Below are positions 1 to 5,800 of a stretch of DNA of 6,522 nt, piece by piece. The notes beneath the pieces were generated by a model. The model was not told the DNA's origin. It ran no database searches and saw nothing but the letters and a program-made list of their open reading frames with translations. Source of the stretch: Patescibacteria group bacterium. Its GTDB lineage: Bacteria; Patescibacteriota; Gracilibacteria; UBA1369; LOWO2-01-FULL-3. Positions within the stretch are counted from its first letter, which is position 1. Each line of letters begins with the position of its first letter. The translations under genes and the position numbers were made by a program. The stretch is taken from positions 1 through 6,522 of the forward strand of contig JAHIRL010000154.1 in assembly GCA_018818755.1 (NCBI GenBank), given 5' to 3'.

Positions 1-1166
1 CGATTGTTTTGATAGTTTTATCTGTTGGTGCGGGAATAAAAGCCCTTATTTTGGAACAAATATCTTCATTTACCGCCGAAACTATTTATGTGGAAATTCA
101 GGTTCCATCATCCCGAGCTACCCAAACCCAAAAAGATGCCAACACCACCAGCAATATCGGTATGGGGGTAATGATAACAACCCTAAAGTTAAAAGATCGC
201 AACGATGTTCTCAAACTTCCCAACATCAAAGAGGCGTACGCAATCCTCACTGCCCAGGAAAAATTCACCTATCAATCCAACGAGAAAACAGCCCTAATCT
301 TTGCGGTGGAGGAGCCCTACGCCCGAGTGGAAAAATTAAATATCGAGCATGGCCGTTTTTATACGGCACAAGAAGATCGTGCACTTAAGAATGTAGTGGT
401 GCTTGGTTCAGAGCTAAAAAATAAGTTGTTTGGACAATCTGATGCCGTGGGGCAAAACATCAAAATTCGCAACCAGAGTTTTAGTGTTATTGGAGTGGCA
501 GCCCCTATTGGTACAAAATTTTTCTTAAACATGGACGAGATTGCCTATCTCCCGGTACAAACCGCCCAGAAGAAACTAATGGGAATAAACCATATAATGG
601 GAGTTTTCTTTAGCATGGTCGACAAAAATTATATTGATTCCACTATTTCCCAAATAGAACGGATCATTCGCAAAAATCACGGAATCAAAGACCCCGAGAA
701 AGATGATTTTGTTGTCCGCACAATGGAGCAATCCATGGATATTGTAAACACAGTTACCGGCGGCATTTCCATTTTATTAGTGGCGATTGCTGCGGTTTCC
801 TTGGTCGTTGGGGGAGTGGGAATAATGAATGTGATGTATGTTTCCGTGACCGAAAGAACGGGTGAAATAGGACTTAAAAAAGCCGTGGGGGCCAAACCAT
901 ACGCTATCCGTTTACAGTTTATACAGGAAGCCGTTTTGATCTCCGGACTTGGGGGAGTATTGGGCATATTTTTGGGAATAGCCGTCGCTTGGTTGGTCAG
1001 TTTTGTTGCCATAAATTTCTTCAGTTTCAATTGGCCATTTGTTGTGGGGGCTCAAATGATTCTATTCTCTTTTTCCGTTCCGGTTATGGTAGGAATCGCC
1101 TTCGGATATGCCCCAGCCCAAAAAGCTGCAGAATTAAATCCGATAGACGCTCTTAGAAGTTCCTAA
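1..1166 (+). CDS. MacB/FtsX-family ABC transporter permease, N-terminus cut by window
   Basis: Membrane subunit of a MacB-type ABC transporter; such permeases work with a separate or fused ATPase in export or envelope mechanotransmission. The substrate cannot be told from sequence. The frame is open to the window edge (first whole codon at 3-5). The first visible residues, IVLIVLSVGAG, match the end of transmembrane helix 1 of the family, so the TTG at 9 is probably not the real start and roughly 20-30 residues are missing. Numbering from that TTG, an extracytoplasmic core covers about residues 15-245. Three hydrophobic segments follow at about 251-279, 307-336 and 345-368. The family signature IMNVMYVSVTERTGEIGLKK (272-291) lies after the first of these, and the C-terminus ends in the typical PAQKAAELNPIDALR. 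An ATPase gene would be expected upstream, outside the window. The stop overlaps the convergent ahcY gene by 4 bases. Family assignment is firm; physiological role is not. Confidence 0.93.
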   Translation, partial: IVLIVLSVGAGIKALILEQISSFTAETIYVEIQVPSSRATQTQKDANTTSNIGMGVMITTLKLKDRNDVLKLPNIKEAYAILTAQEKFTYQSNEKTALIFAVEEPYARVEKLNIEHGRFYTAQEDRALKNVVVLGSELKNKLFGQSDAVGQNIKIRNQSFSVIGVAAPIGTKFFLNMDEIAYLPVQTAQKKLMGINHIMGVFFSMVDKNYIDSTISQIERIIRKNHGIKDPEKDDFVVRTMEQSMDIVNTVTGGISILLVAIAAVSLVVGGVGIMNVMYVSVTERTGEIGLKKAVGAKPYAIRLQFIQEAVLISGLGGVLGIFLGIAVAWLVSFVAINFFSFNWPFVVGAQMILFSFSVPVMVGIAFGYAPAQKAAELNPIDALRSS

Positions 1167-1170
1167 GTGC
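1149..1170. terminator. Candidate bidirectional stem-loop at the permease/ahcY stop overlap
   Basis: CTTAG (1152-1156) pairs with CTAAG (1163-1167) across a 6-base loop. After one T-T mismatch, GC (1149-1150) pairs with GC (1169-1170). The structure straddles the shared stop codons of two convergent genes, where a bidirectional terminator would be expected. No clear U-tract follows on either strand, so termination function is only a guess. Confidence 0.25.
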
Positions 1171-2410
1171 CAGATTGCCAACTTCCCAAATACTTCTTTT
1201 GCTTAGGCGTAAGTTTGTCGATTGCAATTCCCATCACTTCCAATTGCAAGTTCGAAATGTATTTGTCGATTTTACTAGGCAAAGTATAAACAGCATTTTT
1301 CAATCGCCCCTCTTCCTTCACCAGATACTCACAGGCCAGAGCCTGACCACAAAAACTCAAACTCATTACATCACTCGGATGCCCCTCAGCCGCCGCCAAA
1401 TTTATCAATCTTCCATCAGCCAAAATATAAAGCTTCTTAGCTCCAAGCATACATTCTTCCATAAATGGTCGAACCTCTCGCACACTTTTAGACTTTTTCT
1501 TAATCCCCGCCACATCAATCTCACAATCAAAATGCCCACTATTACAAACAATAGCCCCATCCTTCATTTTCCTGGCATGTTCAAAAGTAATCACATCAAC
1601 ATCACCGGTAACAGTGATAAAAAGATCTCCCAGCTTAGCCGCATCCATCATCTTCATTACCCGGTAGCCATCCATCGCCGCCTGCAAAGCCCTAAACGGC
1701 TCAACCTCAGTAACGATCACATTCGATCCCAGCCCGCTCAATCTCTTGGCCACGCCTTTTCCGCAGCTGCCATAACCGGCCACAACACAAGTTTTTCCCG
1801 CAAACATAAAATTGGTTGTTCTCATAATTCCATCCAAAGTAGATTGCCCGGTGCCATAATAATTATCCATCAAATGCTTTGTGAGATTATCATTCACGGC
1901 AACCACCGGATACTTCAGAGCTTTATCTTTTTCCATTGATTTAAGCCTGATCACACCAGTGGTAGTCTCCTCACATCCGCCGATTATTTGCGGAATCAGT
2001 TGTGGATGATTTTTGTGAATTTCCGAAACAAGATCACAGCCATCATCAATAGTAATATGCGGCTTACCCTTAATCACATCATTCAAAAACTGATAATACT
2101 CACGCGCACTTTCACCTTTGTGGCCAAAAACATGCACGCCCTCTTTTGCCAGGGCGGCCGCCACATCATCCTGCGTGGAAAGGGGATTACACCCCGTAAT
2201 AAAAACCTCGGCACCGCCTGCCCTCAACGCCCGCACCAAGACAGCAGTTTCTTTGGTAATATGCAGAGCCATCGCAATCCGTAAACCCTTAAAAGGTTTC
2301 GATTTTCCAAGTTTTTTGCCAATTTCCAAAAGTGCTCCCATATTTTGCTCAGCAAGCTCAATTTTTTTTAGACCGGCCGGGGCCAGCTTGATGTCTTTAA
2401 TTTTGTGCAT
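1163..2410 (-). CDS. ahcY: S-adenosylhomocysteine hydrolase (adenosylhomocysteinase)
   Basis: Cytoplasmic NAD-dependent enzyme that reversibly splits S-adenosylhomocysteine into adenosine and homocysteine, relieving product inhibition of methyltransferases. At 415 residues it is complete. Visible family elements are the substrate-site ALHITKET with H50, DDG at 122-124, EET at 147-149, K178 and D182 in the NDNLTKHLMDN block, and the NAD-binding glycine loop AGYGSCGKG (211-219). E235 lies at the end of the next strand, followed by GHFDCEID (292-299) and NLAAAEGHPSDVMS (337-350). The YGTGQSTLDGIMRTTN segment and the ending YLGSWQSGT resemble the short archaeal/Thermotoga-type enzymes. The C-terminal K/Y tail of the long bacterial and eukaryotic forms is absent. 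The ATG at 2408-2410 gives a full N-terminus; no Shine-Dalgarno box precedes it. Some archaeal relatives prefer S-inosylhomocysteine, so exact substrate preference is not certain. metK lies on the same strand about 0.9 kb upstream, separated by the opposing HNH gene. Confidence 0.97.
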   Translation of the reverse strand: MHKIKDIKLAPAGLKKIELAEQNMGALLEIGKKLGKSKPFKGLRIAMALHITKETAVLVRALRAGGAEVFITGCNPLSTQDDVAAALAKEGVHVFGHKGESAREYYQFLNDVIKGKPHITIDDGCDLVSEIHKNHPQLIPQIIGGCEETTTGVIRLKSMEKDKALKYPVVAVNDNLTKHLMDNYYGTGQSTLDGIMRTTNFMFAGKTCVVAGYGSCGKGVAKRLSGLGSNVIVTEVEPFRALQAAMDGYRVMKMMDAAKLGDLFITVTGDVDVITFEHARKMKDGAIVCNSGHFDCEIDVAGIKKKSKSVREVRPFMEECMLGAKKLYILADGRLINLAAAEGHPSDVMSLSFCGQALACEYLVKEEGRLKNAVYTLPSKIDKYISNLQLEVMGIAIDKLTPKQKKYLGSWQSGT

Positions 2411-2438
2411 GACTGGATTTTAGCGGATTTATTATGAT
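2409..2438 (+). promoter_or_regulatory. Candidate plus-strand promoter upstream of the HNH gene
   Basis: ATGACT (2409-2414, four of six to TTGACA), an 18-base spacer and TATGAT (2433-2438, five of six to TATAAT). The predicted start is near 2445, immediately before the 18-base inverted repeat, and would give a leader of about 117 bases to the HNH ATG. The -10 box overlaps the opposing ahcY -10 candidate, so the two promoters would compete. This is weak consensus evidence only. Confidence 0.3.
2431..2436 (-). promoter_or_regulatory. Candidate -10 box for ahcY
   Basis: Read on the minus strand this is CATAAT, five of six matches to TATAAT, and it would place the transcript start about 14 bases before the ahcY ATG. 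No good -35 box lies upstream; that position falls inside the 2446-2463 inverted repeat, which suits activator or repressor control. It overlaps a plus-strand -10-like box at 2433-2438. Confidence 0.35.
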
Positions 2439-2445
2439 TGGCAAA

Positions 2446-2463
2446 GGTGAGTAGATACTCACC
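2446..2463. repeat. 18-bp inverted repeat, candidate operator
   Basis: GGTGAGTA (2446-2453) and TACTCACC (2456-2463) are perfect 8-base inverted arms around GA. It lies between divergent genes, 35 bases from the ahcY start codon, at the expected -35/spacer zone of the ahcY promoter and at the expected transcript start of the plus-strand promoter. As RNA it could form a 7-bp hairpin with an AGAU loop on the plus strand. A dimeric regulator site is the simplest reading. Confidence 0.5.
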
Positions 2464-2551
2464 GTAACATTTGAGGTTTGCGCGCAAGTGAAAAATGCAC
2501 AATAGGCCTTGTGTAAGCCAATATTTAGTGTTACCATTTGGGTCCAATAAC
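2464..2551 (+). other. Possible structured leader upstream of the HNH gene
   Basis: On a plus-strand transcript, 2464-2471 can pair with 2527-2534 (8 pairs, one G-U). This encloses a second stem in which 2496-2502 pairs with 2509-2515 (7 pairs, one G-U) around a 6-base loop. A third stem joins GTTA (2530-2533) and TTGG (2538-2541) to CCAA-TAAC (2544-2551), with CCAT bulged and a 2-base turn. It shares 2530-2533 with the first stem, so the two are mutually exclusive. A 10-base palindrome, TTGCGCGCAA, lies at 2478-2487. No known riboswitch class was recognised. Pairing was found by eye and may be chance. Confidence 0.25.
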
Positions 2552-2561
2552 CTCATTCATC

Positions 2562-3332
2562 ATGGATATACATAAAGAATTTGTGCGACTTGGTAAGGTT
2601 CGAAGGAAAATCACTAATGAGTTGGTGGCTCTTTTGCCGGATATTGAGAGAGGGCGGATTTGGGCTGAGCATGGTTATTCCAATATTTATGATTATGCCG
2701 CCAAGATTGCAGGACTTAGTCCCGGAGTTGTTGAGAAAGCTCTACGGGTAGCTAAATTACTAGAAGATAAGCCGATTTTAATGGAAAAAATTAAGACTCA
2801 CGGAGTGCATAAAGTTGGCTTGGTTGCGGGAATTGCCACGCAAGAAAATCAAAAAGAACTAGCAGAAAAAGTTGAGCACATGAGCAAACTGGCCCTTCAA
2901 GAATTCAGTAAAGAAAAACGATGCCACCATATTAATACATGGCAGATAGAATTGGATGAAGAAATGATGTTCATGTTTTTAAAACTGAAAAAGAAATTTG
3001 GAGATAGGCTGAGCAACAAAGAAGCATTACGCAAGATCTTGCAAAAAATGCAAGAACCTCAAAGGAAAGCCAAGAAACAGAAGGAAATCCCGGGGAAAGT
3101 TTCCAGATATATCCCCGTTGACCAAAGACCCTCCGATCATTGCTCCCACCCCGGCTGCCACCGTCCCGCCGATGTTATCCACCACCCCACCAGGTTTTCG
3201 CAAAACCCAAATCACAGCAACCTAAAACCACTTTGCCGCCTCCACCACGAATTTGCTCACAACGGCATCACTGAAAAAATGCAATTTGCCGATTATCAAT
3301 ACCGCAAATGCAGACAAGAAGCCCTACTTTAA
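2562..3332 (+). CDS. HNH endonuclease family protein with helical N-terminal domain
   Basis: A 256-residue protein ending in an HNH nuclease domain, a metal-dependent DNA-cutting fold. Residues 1-165 form a helix-rich, charged region (DYAAKIAGLSPGVVEKALRV, 44-63, looks like a DNA-binding or DUF222-like segment). A basic linker at about 165-180 follows. The nuclease module has Cys-x4-Cys (C194, C199), HH (207-208), N220, C225, HH (228-229) and H233, in the order of a zinc-stabilised HNH motif. The ATG at 2562 is preferred over an in-frame TTG at 2538; neither has a Shine-Dalgarno box. The gene sits on the opposite strand between ahcY and metK, and its stop overlaps metK by 9 bases. Base composition changes from G-rich to C-rich close to the start of the nuclease module. 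Such proteins may be restriction-like, homing or mobile-element derived; the biological role is unknown. Confidence 0.88.
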   Translation: MDIHKEFVRLGKVRRKITNELVALLPDIERGRIWAEHGYSNIYDYAAKIAGLSPGVVEKALRVAKLLEDKPILMEKIKTHGVHKVGLVAGIATQENQKELAEKVEHMSKLALQEFSKEKRCHHINTWQIELDEEMMFMFLKLKKKFGDRLSNKEALRKILQKMQEPQRKAKKQKEIPGKVSRYIPVDQRPSDHCSHPGCHRPADVIHHPTRFSQNPNHSNLKPLCRLHHEFAHNGITEKMQFADYQYRKCRQEALL

Positions 3333-3342
3333 ATAGGCCTTC
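3318..3342. terminator. Candidate bidirectional stem-loop at the HNH/metK stop overlap
   Basis: Bases 3318-3326 pair with 3334-3342 (eight pairs and one C-C mismatch) around a 7-base loop. The structure is centred on the overlapping stop codons. On the plus strand it is followed by a partly T-rich stretch (TTCTTT); on the minus strand the downstream sequence is only mildly T-rich. It is a plausible weak terminator for both genes. Confidence 0.35.
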
Positions 3343-4454
3343 AGCTTCTTTGCCATATCCGTCTTCTCCCAGCTAAACTCCTTCCTGCCAAAATGCCCAT
3401 AGGCCGCAGTCTTCACAAATCCCGGCTTCCTCAAATCCAACTTTTTAATTATTCCCGCAGGACTAAAATCAAAATGTTTCCTCACAATCTTCACCAACTG
3501 ATCTTCCCCCAATTTCCCCGTTCCAAAAGTGTCTACCCGCACACTTAGCGGATCCTTCACCCCAATAGCATAAGCAATCTGCAATTCGCATCTGTCCGCC
3601 AAACCCGCGGCTACCAAATTTTTGGCCGCATAGCGCGCCATGTATGCCCCGCTCCTATCCACTTTCGTACAATCCTTCCCGCTAAAACACCCGCCGCCAT
3701 GATGACCCATTCCACCATAAGTATCCACAATAATCTTCCTGCCGGTAAGCCCGCTATCTCCCGGAGGCCCACCAATAATAAATTTTCCGGTCGGATTTAT
3801 ATGATATTCAGTTTTCTTATCCAGTAACTTTCCACAAACCGGCTCCACCACATGCTCAAGCACATCTTTCTTAATCTTAGCCTGGCTAACCTCTGGTCCA
3901 TGCTGGGTGGAAACCACCACAGCAGCCACCCGCAAAGGTTTAAAACCATCATATTCCACAGTGACCTGCGCCTTCCCATCCGGCCGCAAATAAGACAACA
4001 CACCCTTTTTCCGCACTTCCGCCAACTTCCTCACCAACTTATGAGCCAGCATTATCGGCATTGGCATAAATTCCGGCGTCTCCTTGCAAGCAAACCCAAA
4101 CATCATCCCCTGATCCCCGGCACCTCCCGGATCCACCCCCATCGCAATATCCGGACTCTGCTCGTCAATGGCGGTAAGCACACTGCAAGCCTTATAGTCA
4201 AAACCGTAAGTAGCATCAGTATAACCAATCTCTTTAATCATATTCCGCACAATCTTGGGAATATCCGCATAAGCTTTGGTTGAAATCTCCCCGGCCACCA
4301 TCACCATTCCGGTGGACACCAAAGTTTCGCAGGCCACCCGGCTTCCCGGATCCTGCCTTAATAAATCATCCAGAATCGCATCGCTAATTTGATCCGCAAT
4401 CTTATCGGGATGCCCCTCCGTGACAGACTCGGAAGTGAAAAGGTATGTAGACAT
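3324..4454 (-). CDS. metK: S-adenosylmethionine synthetase (methionine adenosyltransferase)
   Basis: Makes S-adenosylmethionine from methionine and ATP, releasing phosphate and diphosphate; cytoplasmic, normally a tetramer. At 376 residues it is full length. The N-terminal domain has TSESVTEGHPDK (7-18, with catalytic H15 and D17). The middle domain has GAGDQGMMFGFACKETPE (111-128), and HINPTGKFIIGGPPGDSGLT (218-237) follows. R239 and K240 correspond to E. coli R244 and K245. The phosphate-binding loop GGGCFSGKDCTKVDRS (253-268) keeps K260, K264 and D266. The C-terminus has KTAAYGHFGRKEFSWEKTD (348-366). The loop has Cys at 256 and 262, where the common bacterial form has Ala and Pro. The ATG at 4452-4454 matches the family N-terminus and has no Shine-Dalgarno box. 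It is transcribed divergently from the glycosyltransferase and converges with the HNH gene. With ahcY it supplies two steps of the activated-methyl cycle. Confidence 0.98.
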   Translation of the reverse strand: MSTYLFTSESVTEGHPDKIADQISDAILDDLLRQDPGSRVACETLVSTGMVMVAGEISTKAYADIPKIVRNMIKEIGYTDATYGFDYKACSVLTAIDEQSPDIAMGVDPGGAGDQGMMFGFACKETPEFMPMPIMLAHKLVRKLAEVRKKGVLSYLRPDGKAQVTVEYDGFKPLRVAAVVVSTQHGPEVSQAKIKKDVLEHVVEPVCGKLLDKKTEYHINPTGKFIIGGPPGDSGLTGRKIIVDTYGGMGHHGGGCFSGKDCTKVDRSGAYMARYAAKNLVAAGLADRCELQIAYAIGVKDPLSVRVDTFGTGKLGEDQLVKIVRKHFDFSPAGIIKKLDLRKPGFVKTAAYGHFGRKEFSWEKTDMAKKLKAYLK

Positions 4455-4503
4455 AAGTATCTAAAATCAGTAGAATAAGCACACTTAATATAAGCCCTAG
4501 ACA
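4455..4503. promoter_or_regulatory. Divergent promoter gap between metK and the glycosyltransferase
   Basis: The 49-base AT-rich spacer must hold the start signals for both genes unless they lie inside coding sequence. On the plus strand, TAATAT (4486-4491) could be a -10 box; a start about seven bases later leaves only about 6 bases before the glycosyltransferase ATG, so a nearly leaderless mRNA. On the minus strand, TATATT (4487-4492) or TATTCT (4472-4477) could serve metK. No convincing -35 boxes and no SAM-riboswitch-sized leader are present. Confidence 0.35.
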
Positions 4504-5529
4504 ATGAGTAGTAAAGCAAAAGTGCTTGTGGTGCTAATCCACTACAACACCCCCCAATATCTCAAGACCTGCATGTTTTCGCTTGCCCAGCAAAAATATG
4601 AGAATTTGGAGATAGTTTTTATCGATAATGCCTCGCCAGGCAAAGAGGGTCTTGGCTATATGCACGAGCACCACGACGACAATTCCCGCGTAACAATAAT
4701 AGCCAACGCCGAAAACCGCGGATACGCCCGCGCCGCCAACCAAGGCATCCGAATAGGGATAGACCGTGATGCCAAATACATAGCGATAGCCAACCCCGAC
4801 ATAATTTTCGATCTCGACTATTTCTCAACCGTAGTGAAAAAAATGGAGAGCACGCCCCATCTGGCTTCAATCACCGGAAAAATGATGAAATATGATTTTC
4901 AAAACAACAAAGAAACCGACCTGATAGACTCCGTGGGTCTTTTAGCTTTTAAAAACCGCAGAATAATCGATTTTGGGCAGGGTGAAGTGGATGAGGGACA
5001 ATACAACAAGGAGGAAGAAATTTTTGGAGTCTCCGGTGCCGCACCTTTATATCGAACGCAGGCTTTGATCGATACAGCTGTGATGGATGAATATTTTGAT
5101 GAAGATTTTTTTATGTACAAAGAAGATGTAGATTTAGCTTGGCGCATGCTGGTTTATGGTTGGAATCATCTTTATACTCCTGATGCTTTGGCCTACCACG
5201 GCAGGGGAACGGGAGTAATCAAGCGTCAAAGCCCATTAGAAATTCTCAAAAACCGCAAAGCCCTCAGCCGTTTCCAGAAAGAAAATTCCTTCCGCAACCA
5301 GCTTCTAATGCAATTCAAAAACGATCAATGGGGAACCGTCCTCCGTCACCTCCTCCACATTCTCCCCGTAAAACTCCTCACACCTTTTTACATTCTCTTC
5401 AAAGAACCCTACCTCGCAAAAAGCTACCTGCAATACCTGCGCCTCCTCCCCCGTGCCTGGCAAAAACGCCGCACAATCATGCAAAACCGCAAACGCACAG
5501 GCAAAGAAATGGCGAAGTATTTTAATTAA
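4504..5529 (+). CDS. Family 2 (GT-A) glycosyltransferase, WbbL/rhamnosyltransferase-like
   Basis: Predicted to move a sugar from a nucleotide-sugar donor onto a cell-surface glycan or lipid carrier at the cytoplasmic face of the membrane. The 341-residue protein has the GT-A fold markers in order: VVLIHYNTPQYL (9-20), FIDNAS (39-44), NRGYARAANQG (71-81), the metal/nucleotide motif NPD (97-99, in the DxD position), SGAAPLYR (177-184), EDVDLAWR (207-214, with the likely catalytic acidic residues) and YHGRGTG (231-237). Residues about 278-300 are hydrophobic to amphipathic, and the end is strongly basic (KRRTIMQNRKRTGKEMAK), which suggests peripheral membrane attachment. Donor and acceptor cannot be named; COG1216 relatives include rhamnosyltransferases. 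The ATG at 4504 starts just before the first strand and has no Shine-Dalgarno box. The last 270 or so bases are markedly C-rich compared with the middle of the gene. The stop overlaps the convergent small gene by 4 bases. No other polysaccharide genes are in view. Confidence 0.93.
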   Translation: MSSKAKVLVVLIHYNTPQYLKTCMFSLAQQKYENLEIVFIDNASPGKEGLGYMHEHHDDNSRVTIIANAENRGYARAANQGIRIGIDRDAKYIAIANPDIIFDLDYFSTVVKKMESTPHLASITGKMMKYDFQNNKETDLIDSVGLLAFKNRRIIDFGQGEVDEGQYNKEEEIFGVSGAAPLYRTQALIDTAVMDEYFDEDFFMYKEDVDLAWRMLVYGWNHLYTPDALAYHGRGTGVIKRQSPLEILKNRKALSRFQKENSFRNQLLMQFKNDQWGTVLRHLLHILPVKLLTPFYILFKEPYLAKSYLQYLRLLPRAWQKRRTIMQNRKRTGKEMAKYFN

Positions 5530-5530
5530 A
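5521..5530. repeat. 10-bp palindrome across the glycosyltransferase/small-gene stop overlap
   Basis: TTTAATTAAA is perfectly palindromic and supplies a TAA stop to each of two convergent genes (5527-5529 plus, 5526-5528 minus). It has no loop and is AT-only, so it is unlikely to act as an intrinsic terminator by itself. Confidence 0.4.
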
Positions 5531-5771
5531 GCTCAATCCCAAGTTCTGCGATTTTACAGCGAAACTCGAATATTAAGTCCGGATTTACACCTTCGTTAAT
5601 ATCTTCCCTCAGATTTTTTACAAAATCACGGAGAGATGGCAGTTCCAGCTCCACAAATGTGGGCAAGTGCAGATTGATAATATCCATTATTAGCTCTCTC
5701 GAAACCTTAACGACATTGGCATACAATTCTTCATAAGTTCTTTCACTCTCATTATTTTTAGGTAGTTCCAT
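5526..5771 (-). CDS. Small acidic protein of unknown function
   Basis: I do not recognise a family. The frame encodes 81 residues with about 17 acidic and 9 basic side chains, no signal peptide and no membrane segment. It looks mostly helical, with amphipathic stretches at about 12-36 and 46-58, and has a single Cys at 72. Support for a real gene comes from an ATG at 5769-5771, a well-spaced sigma70-like promoter 30-58 bases upstream, clean abutment with neighbouring genes and no competing frame. No Shine-Dalgarno box is present. It follows nnrD on the same strand after 82 bases but seems to have its own promoter. The stop overlaps the convergent glycosyltransferase by 4 bases. A regulatory or antitoxin-like role would fit the size and charge, but nothing in the sequence shows it. 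Confidence 0.7.
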   Translation of the reverse strand: MELPKNNESERTYEELYANVVKVSRELIMDIINLHLPTFVELELPSLRDFVKNLREDINEGVNPDLIFEFRCKIAELGIEL

Positions 5772-5776
5772 ATTTC

Positions 5777-5790
5777 AATTGTTTACAATT
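5777..5790. repeat. 14-bp palindrome before the small-gene start, candidate operator
   Basis: AATTGT (5777-5782) and ACAATT (5785-5790) are perfect 6-base inverted arms around TT. It lies 5 bases before the ATG of the small acidic gene and just downstream of the predicted transcript start (near 5794), where a repressor, possibly the gene's own product, could act. AT-rich palindromes of this size also occur by chance. Confidence 0.35.
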
Positions 5791-5800
5791 TCAGCAGTCA

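Noticed and set aside
1222..1249. Inverted repeat TTGCAATT / AATTGCAA with a 12-base loop, a possible terminator
   Set aside because: It lies wholly inside ahcY coding sequence, has no T-tract on either strand and is explained by codons of conserved residues.
1175..1939. Long open frame on the plus strand opposite ahcY
   Set aside because: The translation is low-complexity, rich in His/Ser/Arg and family-less, while the opposite strand encodes a complete, conserved enzyme.
2411..2561. SAM or SAH riboswitch upstream of ahcY
   Set aside because: No recognisable conserved core of these classes is seen on the minus strand, and the G-U pairs of the possible fold favour the plus strand. The metK gap (4455-4503) is too short for one.
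2538..2561. Upstream in-frame TTG start for the HNH protein (8 extra residues)
   Set aside because: It has no ribosome-binding site, and the ATG at 2562 gives a natural N-terminus. The TTG also lies within the possible leader stem.
2501..3341. 10-base direct repeat AATAGGCCTT at 2501-2510 and 3332-3341 flanking the HNH gene, like a target-site duplication
   Set aside because: Repeated 10-mers are expected by chance in a 6.5 kb window; the second copy is inside metK coding sequence, and no terminal inverted repeats accompany it.
4444..4455. Dyad TATGT-AG-ACATA over the metK start codon
   Set aside because: The arms are only 5 bases, they are largely fixed by the start and early codons, and nothing else supports a site.
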